A DNA stretch of 64,000 nucleotides from Lachnospiraceae bacterium (GCA_017546025.1 JAFYYS010000015.1:1-64000), one strand, 5' to 3'; shown: positions 1-9,459, numbered from the stretch's first letter. Numbers and translations are program-made. The notes: generated by a model not told the origin, from the letters alone.

Positions 1-288
1 ACGCTTGAGGAATCGGTTTTTCTGACCTACGCGGAAGCGGAGGAAGAAAACGGATTATACCGCGTCACGGTAGATGCGAGAAAGGCGTTCTGCTTCTTCC
101 AGGCGGCGCACCCCGTCACATTTGCCGGAGAGCATTACTATATCTATTGCAGAAATTATCCGACCAACGACGAAACCTACCGTTATTACAGGCAGGAAGC
201 GGAGGTTTTGAAGGCGGGCGGCGGGACGGTTTCGGAGGATCTTCGAAGAGCCGTCTACGCGAAATATAAACTGATTACCAATTTCTGA
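1..288 (+). CDS. C-terminal fragment of an unidentified protein (5' end outside window)
   Basis: The first 288 bases read as one open frame of 95 residues ending in TGA. The fragment is hydrophilic and rich in tyrosine, with a cluster around residues 48-68, and has no membrane segment. I do not recognise the family. It ends 31 bases before the start of the VWA/metallopeptidase-like gene on the same strand with no terminator between them, so it is probably the upstream member of the same operon. Its function may relate to the MoxR/VWA pair, but nothing visible shows this. Confidence 0.6.
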   Translation, partial: TLEESVFLTYAEAEEENGLYRVTVDARKAFCFFQAAHPVTFAGEHYYIYCRNYPTNDETYRYYRQEAEVLKAGGGTVSEDLRRAVYAKYKLITNF

Positions 289-319
289 CCGGACCGGTCG
301 GCCAACGGAGGAACACGGG

Positions 320-1549
320 ATGGATGTCGCATCCGAAATCCAGAAGCTGCGCATGACAGCCGTAAGACGCGCGCCGTTTTACGGGGATATTCTTGTGTCC
401 CTTTCGTTCACGGAGGACCGCTCCGTGCCGACTGCCGTCACGGACGGCGCCGTTGTCCGGTACAATCCGGATTTTCTCGGAAACGTGTCCGAGGGAGAGC
501 GGAATTACATCCTCATGCATGAAGTCATGCACGTGCTTTTGAGGCACCCGCAGCGCGGCAAGAACCGGCGCGCGGATATCTGGAATGCGGCGGCCGATTA
601 TATCGTCAATTCGATTCTTGACTGGGATGTGCGGCCGGTCATGCGAAGGGTCGACATTCCGTTTGAGCGGCCGGCGGACGGCCTGTTTGCCGAGGTGGAC
701 CGCTCGCAGTCCGCGGAGAGCCTTTACGACTGCATCGTCAGGGATAACCCGGAGGTCGCGGGAGACGGCGGCATTACCGTGCGGACGACCTACCGCGAAG
801 GCATCAACGGTGAGAAGAAACGGGTGCAGTCCCCGGAGCCCGACCTGTTCCCTTCCGACTCCTTAAGTAAGGAACAGGAAACGCTTCTTGAGGAAAGAAT
901 CAAATCGCTTGTCAGAAGAGCCGCGAAGCAGGGAAGCGGAAGCTTTTCGGCACCGCCGCGGCTGATTGAAATACTCGATACCAAAAAGCCGGACTGGCGC
1001 GTGCTTCTTCGGGATTATCTCGATTCCGAAACGAAGGACGATGTATCGTACGCGACGCCGGAACGGAAATACCTGCATATGGATCTGCTCCTTCCGGGGC
1101 ATCCGACGGAGGACGAGGCGCTTGAAGAGCTGTGGGCGTTCGTGGATTCCTCGGGTTCCATCGGCAAGGAGAGAATGGATCTCTTTCTGACGCAGTTATA
1201 CCGGATTTCGAAGGAGTTCCACTGCATCATCAATTTGTGCTTCTGGGACACGAAGGTCACGGATGTGTACCGTCGGGTGTTCGGCGAGAAGGCACTTTTA
1301 AAATGCGTACCGACCCATTCGGGCGGCACGGATGTGAACTGTATTTATGACTGGATTGCCGAGAACCATGTGCGGCCGGAGGTCATGCTGATTCTGACGG
1401 ACGGAGAGTTCGGACCGCTGGAGCCGGGCCGCTTCCTGCCGTATCTTCGAAGAAACACGCTGCTTGTTCTTTCGGAGGAGGTCGATCCCACGGATGATAT
1501 GAAACGGATGGGAAAGGTCGCCTGGCTGAAGGAAAGCAAAGTCCGATAG
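320..1549 (+). CDS. VWA-like protein with putative metallopeptidase domain (DUF2201-type)
   Basis: 409 residues. The N-terminal part carries a zinc-protease-like HEVMH motif at residues 67-71, followed by several basic residues. The C-terminal part contains a von Willebrand A-type fold with a MIDAS-like D-S-S-G-S at 276-280. This two-part layout is typical of the DUF2201 putative metallopeptidase/VWA-like family, which is usually encoded next to a MoxR ATPase, as here. Start chosen at ATG 320 behind a GGAGG about 9 bases upstream. No signal peptide, so cytoplasmic. By analogy with MoxR/VWA pairs it may act as an ATP-dependent assembly or metal-insertion factor; the client is unknown and peptidase activity is not demonstrated by the motif alone. 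Confidence 0.8.
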   Translation: MDVASEIQKLRMTAVRRAPFYGDILVSLSFTEDRSVPTAVTDGAVVRYNPDFLGNVSEGERNYILMHEVMHVLLRHPQRGKNRRADIWNAAADYIVNSILDWDVRPVMRRVDIPFERPADGLFAEVDRSQSAESLYDCIVRDNPEVAGDGGITVRTTYREGINGEKKRVQSPEPDLFPSDSLSKEQETLLEERIKSLVRRAAKQGSGSFSAPPRLIEILDTKKPDWRVLLRDYLDSETKDDVSYATPERKYLHMDLLLPGHPTEDEALEELWAFVDSSGSIGKERMDLFLTQLYRISKEFHCIINLCFWDTKVTDVYRRVFGEKALLKCVPTHSGGTDVNCIYDWIAENHVRPEVMLILTDGEFGPLEPGRFLPYLRRNTLLVLSEEVDPTDDMKRMGKVAWLKESKVR

Positions 1550-1564
1550 GAGGAGAGATTAGAT

Positions 1565-2662
1565 ATGACGATTAAGGAATTCGGGGAAACAATTGAATTC
1601 AATCTGCGGTACAATCTGAAGCATACCATTCTCGGACTCGGCGCTCCGGGCATCGGCAAATCCGAAATCATCTCGCAGATCGGAAAGAAGTACGGCTACA
1701 AGGTCATCGATATCCGTCTGGCGCAGATGTCGGAAGTCGAAATCAGCGGTCTGATTTATCCGAACCGGGAGAGAACGAAGACCATCTGGCTTTCGCCTGA
1801 GGTACTGCCGGACGAAAAGCGCGACGGTCCGAGAACCATCCTTTTGCTTGATGAGATTACGTCCTGTACGAAGCGTGTGCAGGTCGCCGCTTACCAGCTG
1901 ATTCTGGACCGCAGAATCGGCCAGTACGTATTGCCTGAGGGAACGATGGTCATTGCGCTCGGTAACCGCGAGGATGACGACGGCGTATACATCCGGCTGG
2001 CAGGTCCTCTTGCCGACCGTTTCGAGATTCACTACATCGAACCGGACTTCCAGACCTGGAAGAACGATTACGCGATTCCGCACAACATCCATAAGTTCGT
2101 CCTGGACTACCTGACTGTGAAGCCGGAAGCCCTGCATACGCAGATACCCGGCGATTCGAACATCGTATTTGCCACACCGCGTTCCTGGACGAGAGTCAGC
2201 GATATTTTAAAGTACGACTGCAATATGGACAGCCTCGTTGTGCAGCATAAGATCGTCGGCAACGTCGGCGAGAAGGAAGGCCTGCAGTTCATCGAATACT
2301 GTAAGCACAGCGAGAAGCTTGTGAGCGCGGACGATTTCATTTATAACGGAGCGGCGGCGCCGGAGAATCCGGACGAGCTGCACATCCTGATTAACGGCAT
2401 CGTCGGCAAATGCGCGTTCCTTCCGTCCGTCCGCTCGGAGCAGGAACTCACTGAGGCGCAGGAGAAGACCGTGCAGGACTGCCTGCATGCGCTTTTCCGG
2501 ATTCCGAAAGCGGAATTCATCGTGATGGGACTGCGGAACCTTTTGCAGATGAACCGCGGCGTCGTGAAGAGCATTTTCCTGCAGCTCGACGACGAAAACT
2601 GCCTCCGTTTCCTGCATGCCAACTGGTATGCGCTCGGAATGGACGAGGTTATGATGCAGTAA
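1565..2662 (+). CDS. MoxR-type AAA ATPase
   Basis: 365 residues. Walker A is G-A-P-G-I-G-K-S at 26-33 and Walker B is the L-L-L-D-E stretch near residue 95, followed by a sensor-1-like G-N-R. The start ATG lies 15 bases after the stop of the VWA protein, behind AGGAGAG, so the pair is one operon and probably one complex. MoxR ATPases act as chaperones that remodel or metallate a partner using ATP. Length is usual for the family. A strong terminator follows directly, so this is the last gene of its transcript. Confidence 0.85.
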   Translation: MTIKEFGETIEFNLRYNLKHTILGLGAPGIGKSEIISQIGKKYGYKVIDIRLAQMSEVEISGLIYPNRERTKTIWLSPEVLPDEKRDGPRTILLLDEITSCTKRVQVAAYQLILDRRIGQYVLPEGTMVIALGNREDDDGVYIRLAGPLADRFEIHYIEPDFQTWKNDYAIPHNIHKFVLDYLTVKPEALHTQIPGDSNIVFATPRSWTRVSDILKYDCNMDSLVVQHKIVGNVGEKEGLQFIEYCKHSEKLVSADDFIYNGAAAPENPDELHILINGIVGKCAFLPSVRSEQELTEAQEKTVQDCLHALFRIPKAEFIVMGLRNLLQMNRGVVKSIFLQLDDENCLRFLHANWYALGMDEVMMQ

Positions 2663-2667
2663 GCAAA

Positions 2668-2694
2668 GGCCCGGCAAAACGCCGGGCTTTCTTT
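2668..2694 (+). terminator. Rho-independent terminator after the MoxR gene
   Basis: Stem GCCCGGC (2669-2675) pairs with GCCGGGC (2681-2687) around an AAAAC loop, followed by TTTCTTT. It closes the VWA/MoxR operon. Confidence 0.9.
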
Positions 2695-2809
2695 ATGCCC
2701 TTCGGGGCGAATCGGGCCAAGGCATCGGTAAGACTTCTTTTTCGTGACAAATGACGATGCAAAATGCCATTTTCTGTATAATTTTCTACATTAAACAGGC
2801 AAAAATAGT

Positions 2810-2838
2810 TTGTAAAGTTACCTTCTATATGGTAATAT
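2810..2838 (+). promoter_or_regulatory. Sigma-A-type promoter of ppdK
   Basis: TTGTAA (2810-2815) and TAATAT (2833-2838) are 17 bases apart. Transcription would start near 2845, leaving an untranslated leader of about 110 bases before the ppdK start. No recognised riboswitch was seen in this leader. Confidence 0.65.
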
Positions 2839-2956
2839 ATCGTTAACGGCTGTCCACAGACGTTTCTTTTGCGTGTGCTTTTTACCGGTGCGCGTGAGTT
2901 CTAAGCGGAGAAGGCAATATTCGGACAGCTCAGAAAACAGAGGAGGTCATACGTAT

Positions 2957-5656
2957 ATGGCTAAAAAATGGGTATATGCATTTACCGAAGGTAATGCAGA
3001 CATGAGAAACCTGCTGGGCGGCAAAGGCGCGAACCTTGCCGAAATGACCAACATCGGTCTTCCGGTTCCCCAAGGTTTCACGATTACGACAGAAGCCTGC
3101 ACACAGTATTATGATGACGGGCGCAAGATTAACGAAGAAATTATGGCGCAGGCTATGGAAGGCGTCAAGAAGATGGAGGAGATCAACGGCAAGAAGTTCG
3201 GTGATCTGCAGAATCCGCTTCTCGTATCGGTTCGTTCCGGTGCAAGAGCTTCCATGCCCGGTATGATGGATACCATTCTGAACCTCGGTCTTAACGATAA
3301 GGTAGTTGCCGCAATGATCGCAGGCAACCCCGATCCGAAGTTCAAGCGCTTCGTATATGACTCTTACCGTCGTTTCATCCAGATGTTCTCGGACGTTGTC
3401 ATGGGCGTCGGCAAGAAGTATTTTGAGCAGCTCATCGACAAGATGAAGGAAGAGAAGGGTGTACAGTACGACGTAGACCTTACCGCTCAGGACCTGAAAA
3501 AGCTCGCTGAGCAGTTCAAGGCTGAGTACAAGAAGCAGCTCGGCAAGGAATTCCCTTCGGATCCGGTTGAGCAGCTGAAGCTTGCCATCGAAGCCGTATT
3601 CCGTTCCTGGGACAACCCGCGTGCAAACGTTTACCGTCGTGACAACGATATCCCGTACAGCTGGGGTACCGCCGTTAACGTAATGCCGATGGTATTCGGT
3701 AACCTGAACGACGAGTCCGGTACCGGTGTGGCATTTACCAGAGACCCTGCTACCGGAGAGAAGAAGCTCATGGGTGAGTTCCTTAAGAACGCACAGGGCG
3801 AGGACGTTGTAGCCGGTGTTCGTACGCCTATGCCGATCTCCCAGATGGAGAAGGAATTCCCCGAAGCTTATAAGGATTTCATCCGCGTATGCGGCATCCT
3901 TGAGAATCACTACCATGACATGCAGGATATGGAGTTCACCGTAGAGAACAAGAAGCTCTACATGCTGCAGTGCCGTAACGGTAAGAGAACCGCTCCCGCC
4001 GCTTTGAAGATTGCCTGCGACCTTGTTGACGAAGGTCATAAGACCGAGGAAGAGGCAGTTGCGATGATCGATCCCCGTAACCTCGACACGCTCCTTCATC
4101 CGCAGTTCGACGCTAAGGCTCTGAAGAAGGCTACGCCTCTCGGAAAGGGTCTTCCGGCTTCTCCCGGCGCTGCTTGCGGCCAGACCGTATTCACCGCAGA
4201 GGATGCTGAAAAATGGGCCGCAGAAGGCAAGAAAGTCGTACTTGTACGTCTTGAGACCTCTCCTGAGGACATCACCGGCATGAAGGCCGCTCAGGGTATC
4301 CTGACCGTCCGCGGCGGTATGACCAGCCACGCAGCCGTTGTTGCACGCGGTATGGGTACCTGCTGTGTATCCGGTTGCACGGCCATCAACATGGACGAAG
4401 AGAATAAGGTATTCACGCTCGGCGGCAAGACCTTCAAGGAAGGCTCCGAGATTTCCATCGACGGAACGACCGGTAACATCTATGCCGGCATCATTCCGAC
4501 CGTTGACGCTTCCATTTCCGGCGATTTCGGCCGTGTCATGGGTTGGGCTGATAAGTTCCGTAAGCTGAAGGTTCGTACCAATGCCGATACGCCCCGCGAT
4601 GCCAAGAAGGCCCGCGAGCTCGGCGCAGAAGGCATCGGCCTCTGCCGTACGGAGCATATGTTCTTCGATCCCGAGAGAATCGCTGCTTTCCGTGAGATGA
4701 TCTGCTCCGATACCGAGGAAGAGAGAGAAGTAGCTCTCGATAAGATTCTTCCTTATCAGCAGAGTGACTTCAAGGCCCTGTATGAGGCACTTGAGGGCAA
4801 CCCGGTTACGATCCGTTTCCTGGATCCGCCGCTTCATGAGTTCGTTCCCACCGAGGAAGCTGACATCCAGAAGCTCGCTGACGCTAAGGGCAAGACCGTT
4901 GAAGAGGTTAAGGCCATCTGTGCTTCCCTCCACGAGTTCAACCCGATGATGGGTCACAGAGGATGCCGTCTTGCCGTTACGTATCCTTCCATCGCGAAGA
5001 TGCAGACGAAGGCTGTTATCCGTGCTGCCCTTCAGGTTAAGGAAGAGCATCCGGATTGGGATGTTAAGCCCGAGATCATGATCCCGCTTGTATGTGAGAT
5101 CAAGGAGCTCAAGTTCGTTAAGAAGATTGTTGTTGACACCGCTGACGCCGAGATCGCTGCTGCAGGTGTTGACCTTGAGTATGAAGTAGGTACGATGATT
5201 GGGATTCCGCGTGCGGCTCTTACCGCTGACGAAATCGCTTCCGAGGCTGACTTCTTCTGCTTCGGTACCAACGACCTTACCCAGATGACGTTCGGTTTCT
5301 CCCGTGACGATGCCGGTAAGTTCCTTGACGCTTACTACGACACCAAGATCTTTGAGAACGATCCGTTCGCAAAGCTCGACCAGACCGGTGTAGGCAAGCT
5401 GATGGAGATGGCAATCAAGCTCGGCAAGCCCGTTAATCCGAAGCTTCACGTCGGTATCTGCGGTGAGCATGGCGGAGATCCTTCTTCCGTTGAGTTCTGC
5501 CACAAGATCGGTCTTGACTATGTAAGCTGCTCGCCTTTCCGTGTTCCGATTGCCCGCCTTGCTGCTGCACAGGCCGCCATCGCACAGAAGAAGAACATCT
5601 TCAAGAAGCTTGCCGACGAGAATCCCGAGTACGCTTGGGCTTTGCTCGGAAAATAA
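2957..5656 (+). CDS. ppdK: Pyruvate, phosphate dikinase
   Basis: Interconverts PEP, AMP and PPi with pyruvate, ATP and Pi; in anaerobic Clostridia it usually serves glycolysis or PEP supply in the cytoplasm. 899 residues from the ATG at 2957, preceded by AGGAGGT; a longer in-frame start at 2873 has no ribosome site. The N-terminal ATP-grasp domain is followed by the phosphohistidine domain with G-G-M-T-S-H-A (His458) and by the C-terminal PEP/pyruvate barrel with C-G-E-H-G-G (Cys835). Both key residues sit close to their positions in the Clostridium symbiosum enzyme (His455, Cys831). Very biased codon use suggests high expression. Monocistronic, between its own promoter and a terminator. Confidence 0.97.
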   Translation: MAKKWVYAFTEGNADMRNLLGGKGANLAEMTNIGLPVPQGFTITTEACTQYYDDGRKINEEIMAQAMEGVKKMEEINGKKFGDLQNPLLVSVRSGARASMPGMMDTILNLGLNDKVVAAMIAGNPDPKFKRFVYDSYRRFIQMFSDVVMGVGKKYFEQLIDKMKEEKGVQYDVDLTAQDLKKLAEQFKAEYKKQLGKEFPSDPVEQLKLAIEAVFRSWDNPRANVYRRDNDIPYSWGTAVNVMPMVFGNLNDESGTGVAFTRDPATGEKKLMGEFLKNAQGEDVVAGVRTPMPISQMEKEFPEAYKDFIRVCGILENHYHDMQDMEFTVENKKLYMLQCRNGKRTAPAALKIACDLVDEGHKTEEEAVAMIDPRNLDTLLHPQFDAKALKKATPLGKGLPASPGAACGQTVFTAEDAEKWAAEGKKVVLVRLETSPEDITGMKAAQGILTVRGGMTSHAAVVARGMGTCCVSGCTAINMDEENKVFTLGGKTFKEGSEISIDGTTGNIYAGIIPTVDASISGDFGRVMGWADKFRKLKVRTNADTPRDAKKARELGAEGIGLCRTEHMFFDPERIAAFREMICSDTEEEREVALDKILPYQQSDFKALYEALEGNPVTIRFLDPPLHEFVPTEEADIQKLADAKGKTVEEVKAICASLHEFNPMMGHRGCRLAVTYPSIAKMQTKAVIRAALQVKEEHPDWDVKPEIMIPLVCEIKELKFVKKIVVDTADAEIAAAGVDLEYEVGTMIGIPRAALTADEIASEADFFCFGTNDLTQMTFGFSRDDAGKFLDAYYDTKIFENDPFAKLDQTGVGKLMEMAIKLGKPVNPKLHVGICGEHGGDPSSVEFCHKIGLDYVSCSPFRVPIARLAAAQAAIAQKKNIFKKLADENPEYAWALLGK

Positions 5657-5679
5657 AAAGAAACATGGCATTTTCCATA

Positions 5680-5714
5680 CCGCCGATTGTGAAAACAGTC
5701 GGCGGTTTTCTTTT
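5680..5714 (+). terminator. Terminator of ppdK
   Basis: An 11-pair stem (5680-5690 with 5695-5705, one G-T pair) closes on a GAAA tetraloop and is followed by TTTTCTTTT. Confidence 0.9.
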
Positions 5715-5743
5715 GCCCTCCGACCGGATGTGGCGGGGTGCTA

Positions 5744-5772
5744 TTGTCTTTTCCGAAGGAAAATGCTATAAT
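5744..5772 (+). promoter_or_regulatory. Promoter for the 5835-8360 gene group
   Basis: TTGTCT (5744-5749) and a perfect TATAAT (5767-5772) are separated by 17 bases. The spacer contains the octamer GGAAAATG that recurs across the window. The three genes that follow are closely spaced up to the terminator at 8376. Confidence 0.75.
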
Positions 5773-5834
5773 ACTCCTGTTAGCGGGCTGTAGGCCCGAG
5801 AGGAGAATGAAAAGAATCAGAAGGGAGAAAAGAC

Positions 5835-6296
5835 ATGAAAGCACTGAAAACGATTCTGGCGCTTGTATTTGTCGGCTTGATCGTCTACTTCGTACTGACG
5901 CTGATCATGCCGAAGATTGCATTCAAACAGAAGAAAGCAATCATTGATTCGTATAAGATTGCCAAGACCGAAGTTGATTCGGATGATACCTACCGCGTCC
6001 GCATGGATATGACCAAGGGCACATGGGAGGGTCTCGAGTACGAGTTGGAGCGTGTCGGCTTTGTAAAGACAGAACCCGCAAAGCTTTGGGCTGCAAGTCC
6101 GGATACGGAACTGTTTACGAAAGACGAGATTAAGACCGTCATCAAGGAGTACGTCCGCAAATCTTCGCAGGGCGTTCCGATCACGAAGAAATACTTCGTG
6201 GAGTATTTCGCCGTGATGAAGGATGAGTCCGGATTCCACATCTATTTTGAGACAAGAATGCGTGATTCGGAGTTTGAGCCGCTCGGAAGCAACTGA
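5835..6296 (+). CDS. Small membrane-anchored protein of unknown function
   Basis: 153 residues. One hydrophobic segment at about residues 5-26 followed by a lysine-rich stretch predicts a single membrane anchor. The remaining 120 residues are polar, with several charged strands and no motif I recognise. The ATG is preceded by GAAGGGAG. It is the first gene after a consensus promoter and lies 57 bases upstream of the GH10 xylanase, so it is probably co-transcribed with it; a small AAGCGC/GCGCTT hairpin (6306-6321) lies between them without a U-run. A link to xylan use is only positional. Confidence 0.7.
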   Translation: MKALKTILALVFVGLIVYFVLTLIMPKIAFKQKKAIIDSYKIAKTEVDSDDTYRVRMDMTKGTWEGLEYELERVGFVKTEPAKLWAASPDTELFTKDEIKTVIKEYVRKSSQGVPITKKYFVEYFAVMKDESGFHIYFETRMRDSEFEPLGSN

Positions 6297-6353
6297 TTCG
6301 AATGAAAGCGCGATGCGCTTCAGATAGAAAGCTATATAAGGAGATTTTGTAAC

Positions 6354-7580
6354 ATGAAGAGAGTACTGACAATCTGCCTCGCAGCATGTCTGTTTGCCTG
6401 CTGCCTCGCAGGCTGCGGCAAGAAAGCGACGGCGCCTGAAGTAACGCCCACCCAGGCCGCAACGGAAGCGCCGACGCCTACCCCTACCGAGGTCCCCAGT
6501 CCTACCCCTACGGAGGCCCCGAAGCCGCCGGAAGTATTCCTGAAGGACGTATTTGCTGAGCACGGCATGAAGTTCGGAACCTGCCTGACCACACAGATGA
6601 GCGGCAACGCCAACTGGAGCGAGCTCATCCTGAATCATTTCAGCAGCGTAACGATGGAAAATGCCATGAAGCCCGACTATATCCTGAACCGTGACAAGAG
6701 CATCGAGAAGAAGGATCTTGTTGTGGAATTCAATTCCGACATGATCGCCATGCTCGACTGGGCGAAGGCCAACAATATGGCAGTCCGCGGACATACGCTT
6801 GTATGGTACAGCCAGACCCCGCAGTGGATTTTCTACGATAATTTCGATCAGAAAACCGGTAAGCTGGTAACGAGAGAAGTCATGCTGAAGCGTATGGAGA
6901 GCTACATCAAGCAGGTATTCACCAAGCTTCAGGAAGCCGGATATGCCGATTTGTTCTATGCTTACGACGTTGTAAACGAGGCATGGATGGAAGACGGCAC
7001 GATGCGTAAGGATTACAACAACTGGTATCAGATTATCGGCGACGATTACATCTGGTACGCATTCAATTACGCCAAGAAGTATGCGCCGAGCAACATCGCT
7101 CTCTTCTACAATGACTATAACGAGCAGTTTAAGACCGCTACGCTTGAAAACTTTGTAAAGACGCTTGTTGATAAGGACGGCAATTACCTGATTGACGGCA
7201 TCGGCCTGCAGGCACATCTTTATACCGAAGACAGCCTGACCGAATACTTCAACATGGTTGACCGTCTCTCTAAGCTCGGTCTGAAGATTGAAATCACGGA
7301 GCTCGATGTCGGCCTCGGAAGATGGCAGCATCCGCTGAAGGCCAACGACGACACCCTTGCTACGCAGGGTCGCTTCTTCTATAACCTTGTGGAAGGCATT
7401 TTGCAGAGAAAGGATGCCGGCACGCTGAACATCGATTCCCTTACGGTTTGGGGCGTGACGGACGGCCGTTCCTGGAGAAAGGAATACAGCCCGCTTCTGT
7501 TTGATGCTTCCTTCGGTAAGAAGCCCGCATTCTACGGTGCGGCGCAGCTTAAGGATTTCGCCGGTTTTTTGAGCAAGTAA
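6354..7580 (+). CDS. GH10 endo-1,4-beta-xylanase, lipoprotein
   Basis: Hydrolyses internal beta-1,4 bonds of xylan. 408 residues. The N-terminus is a lipoprotein signal: hydrophobic core, then a lipobox ending in L-A-G-C with Cys at about residue 21. A proline/threonine-rich linker (about 27-60) follows, so the enzyme should be tethered to the outer face of the membrane. The catalytic barrel shows the GH10 motifs: R-G-H-T-L-V-W, the acid/base glutamate in D-V-V-N-E-A (Glu209) and the nucleophile in I-T-E-L-D (Glu316). No carbohydrate-binding module is present. Start ATG lies behind AAGGAG. It would feed short xylo-oligosaccharides to the cytoplasmic glycosidases encoded just downstream. Confidence 0.96.
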   Translation: MKRVLTICLAACLFACCLAGCGKKATAPEVTPTQAATEAPTPTPTEVPSPTPTEAPKPPEVFLKDVFAEHGMKFGTCLTTQMSGNANWSELILNHFSSVTMENAMKPDYILNRDKSIEKKDLVVEFNSDMIAMLDWAKANNMAVRGHTLVWYSQTPQWIFYDNFDQKTGKLVTREVMLKRMESYIKQVFTKLQEAGYADLFYAYDVVNEAWMEDGTMRKDYNNWYQIIGDDYIWYAFNYAKKYAPSNIALFYNDYNEQFKTATLENFVKTLVDKDGNYLIDGIGLQAHLYTEDSLTEYFNMVDRLSKLGLKIEITELDVGLGRWQHPLKANDDTLATQGRFFYNLVEGILQRKDAGTLNIDSLTVWGVTDGRSWRKEYSPLLFDASFGKKPAFYGAAQLKDFAGFLSK

Positions 7581-7592
7581 ACGAGGAATGAA

Positions 7593-8360
7593 ATGAAAAG
7601 ATTCTGGTTATTGGTTGTGGCATTGCTTTTCCTTTGGGTTGACATTGTCGTGATGACGGACCGCAAGTACCCCGAGTATGAGGTGGATGAGCTTTACGGC
7701 AGAAAGACCCAGGACTTTGTCATGGGCGAAATCGTCGGAGAGTACATGCCGGTTGACGTGGTGACGGATATACCCGGACTGCTGATTCTTTTAGTACTGA
7801 CGCTGATCGGCGGTCCTGCAGTTGTTCCCACGCGAATCATCTATGACGAAAACGCCAAGCGTAAGGTCGTTCCGGAAGGAAAGAAGGTAAGCCTCGGGAA
7901 ACGCAACGACAGTTACGAAATCCTTGCGGTATTCTGCCTGGTGATGTCCATATGCGCGGTTGTCGCCATGCGGATCCTCCCGTTCTATGTGAACGGCAAA
8001 TGGGTATACGCATCGGAGTATCTGGTTCACCTGGCCGATATTTTCCTGCCGCTTCTTGCCGTCTATTTCGTCATGGCGGAATGGATCAGAAGAACCGAAA
8101 TCCGCACGACCAGAATGGAGACGGACATCTCGCACATGCTGATGATGGTATCGCTTTTCTGCGGCTTCCTGTCCCGCATGGCCGATGTGTACGGCTTCAC
8201 CGGAATCAAATACACGGGCTGGTTCTTTGAAGGGCTCCTGATGATTATCGCTTTGGTGCTTCTTTGCAGAAGCCTGAAGGAAAATGCCAGGAAGATCCTC
8301 GACCCCACCCCGGAGCCGGAGGGGGAAGCCCCCGACGAGCTGCCGATTTTCTTCGGCTGA
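7593..8360 (+). CDS. Polytopic membrane protein of unknown function
   Basis: 255 residues with about six hydrophobic segments: near 4-21, 56-76, 110-130, 143-163, 181-200 and 210-228. The C-terminal tail is acidic and proline-rich. I do not recognise the family. The start is 12 bases after the xylanase stop behind a weak GAGGAA-type site, so it is most likely in the same transcript. It has no ATP-binding or PTS partner nearby, so I do not call it a transporter. Confidence 0.7.
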   Translation: MKRFWLLVVALLFLWVDIVVMTDRKYPEYEVDELYGRKTQDFVMGEIVGEYMPVDVVTDIPGLLILLVLTLIGGPAVVPTRIIYDENAKRKVVPEGKKVSLGKRNDSYEILAVFCLVMSICAVVAMRILPFYVNGKWVYASEYLVHLADIFLPLLAVYFVMAEWIRRTEIRTTRMETDISHMLMMVSLFCGFLSRMADVYGFTGIKYTGWFFEGLLMIIALVLLCRSLKENARKILDPTPEPEGEAPDELPIFFG

Positions 8361-8375
8361 TCAGAACAAAAAAAC

Positions 8376-8405
8376 AAGGCCTTCGCTTTTGGCGAAGGCC
8401 TTTCT
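8376..8405. terminator. Bidirectional terminator between the xylanase group and GH43
   Basis: Stem AAGGCCTTCGC (8376-8386) pairs with GCGAAGGCCTT (8392-8402). The plus side runs into TTTCTT and the minus side into an eight-base T-run, so it can end both convergent transcripts. Confidence 0.85.
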
Positions 8406-8417
8406 TATTGCTCTGAA

Positions 8418-9422
8418 TTATGCTTCCTCGTACTCGTAAGGATAGATCGTATCAATCGTTCCGTCCTCATGGATGTTGAGCTTGGTGTACTTCACACAGC
8501 GCTCATGGGTAACGCCGCCGGAAAGCTCACAGTCATGATAGAAGAGGTACCACTCACCGTTGATTTCAACGATGGAATGATGCGTCGTCCAGCCGAGAAC
8601 GGGCTCCATGATACGTCCCTTGTAAGTGAACGGGCCGTCCGGCTTCTCGCCTTCCGCGTAGCAAAGATAATGCGTGGTTCCCGTGGAGTAGGAGAGATAG
8701 TACCGACCATTGAACTTATGCATCCAGGGACCTTCGAAGTAACGGCGGTCCTCGTCGCCTGCCTTAATCGGCTCACCGTTCTCATCAAGAATCTGCAGAT
8801 GCTTGGGCTCGGTGATGAAAGCGTCCATATCCTCGTTGAATTCCGCGAACATCGGTCCGAGTGCGGGCTCTTCGCCTTCCGGACGGTGTGCGTTCGGATC
8901 GAAGGAACCGGACTGCCACATCTCAAGCTGGCCGCCCCACAGACCGCCGTAATAGCAATACGTGCGTCCGTCGTCGTCAACCAATACAGCGGGGTCAATG
9001 CTGTAGCTGCCGGGGATGCAGGTTTCCTGCGGAACGAAGGGACCGACAGGGCTGTCGGAAACCGCTACGCCGATATGGAACTGACCCTCGTAATCCTTAG
9101 CCGGAAATACGAGATAGTATTTGCCGTTGCGGTATACGCAGTCAGGTGCCCACATCTGGTTCTTAACCCACGGAACGTCGTCTTCTGAAAGAGCGAGTCC
9201 GTTGTCAACACATTCGGAATCCAGGCTGTCCATGGAAAGTACATGGTAGTCCTGCATAATATACTGATCGCCGTTGTCATCGTCGGGGCAGTCATGCGCG
9301 AAGTCGTGGGAAGGGTAGATGTAAATCTTGCCGTTGAACACATGCGCAGAAGGGTCAGCCGTGAAAATGCCGGTGACAAGAGGCTTTCTTTCATTGGGTC
9401 TTGCCAATTTGATCTTCTTCAT
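8418..9422 (-). CDS. GH43 family glycosidase (beta-xylosidase / alpha-L-arabinofuranosidase type)
   Basis: 334 residues from the ATG at 9422, behind AAGGAAA; an upstream in-frame start at 9512 would add an implausible tail. Five-bladed propeller enzyme. The GH43 triad is visible: base Asp23 (T-A-D-P-S), pKa-tuning Asp143 (S-I-D-P-A) and acid Glu230 (F-E-G-P-W). There is no signal peptide, so it should act in the cytoplasm on imported xylo- or arabino-xylo-oligosaccharides. It is divergent from the GH120 gene and convergent with the xylanase group. Which of xylosidase or arabinofuranosidase activity dominates cannot be told from the sequence. Confidence 0.9.
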   Translation of the reverse strand: MKKIKLARPNERKPLVTGIFTADPSAHVFNGKIYIYPSHDFAHDCPDDDNGDQYIMQDYHVLSMDSLDSECVDNGLALSEDDVPWVKNQMWAPDCVYRNGKYYLVFPAKDYEGQFHIGVAVSDSPVGPFVPQETCIPGSYSIDPAVLVDDDGRTYCYYGGLWGGQLEMWQSGSFDPNAHRPEGEEPALGPMFAEFNEDMDAFITEPKHLQILDENGEPIKAGDEDRRYFEGPWMHKFNGRYYLSYSTGTTHYLCYAEGEKPDGPFTYKGRIMEPVLGWTTHHSIVEINGEWYLFYHDCELSGGVTHERCVKYTKLNIHEDGTIDTIYPYEYEEA

Positions 9423-9459
9423 ATGGTTTCCTTTCCGTATTTCTACGTACAGATTGATA

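Noticed and set aside
2930..5671. A 913-codon open frame on the minus strand across ppdK
   Set aside because: It mirrors ppdK almost exactly, has no ribosome site, no recognisable domain and arises from the strongly biased codon use of the real gene.
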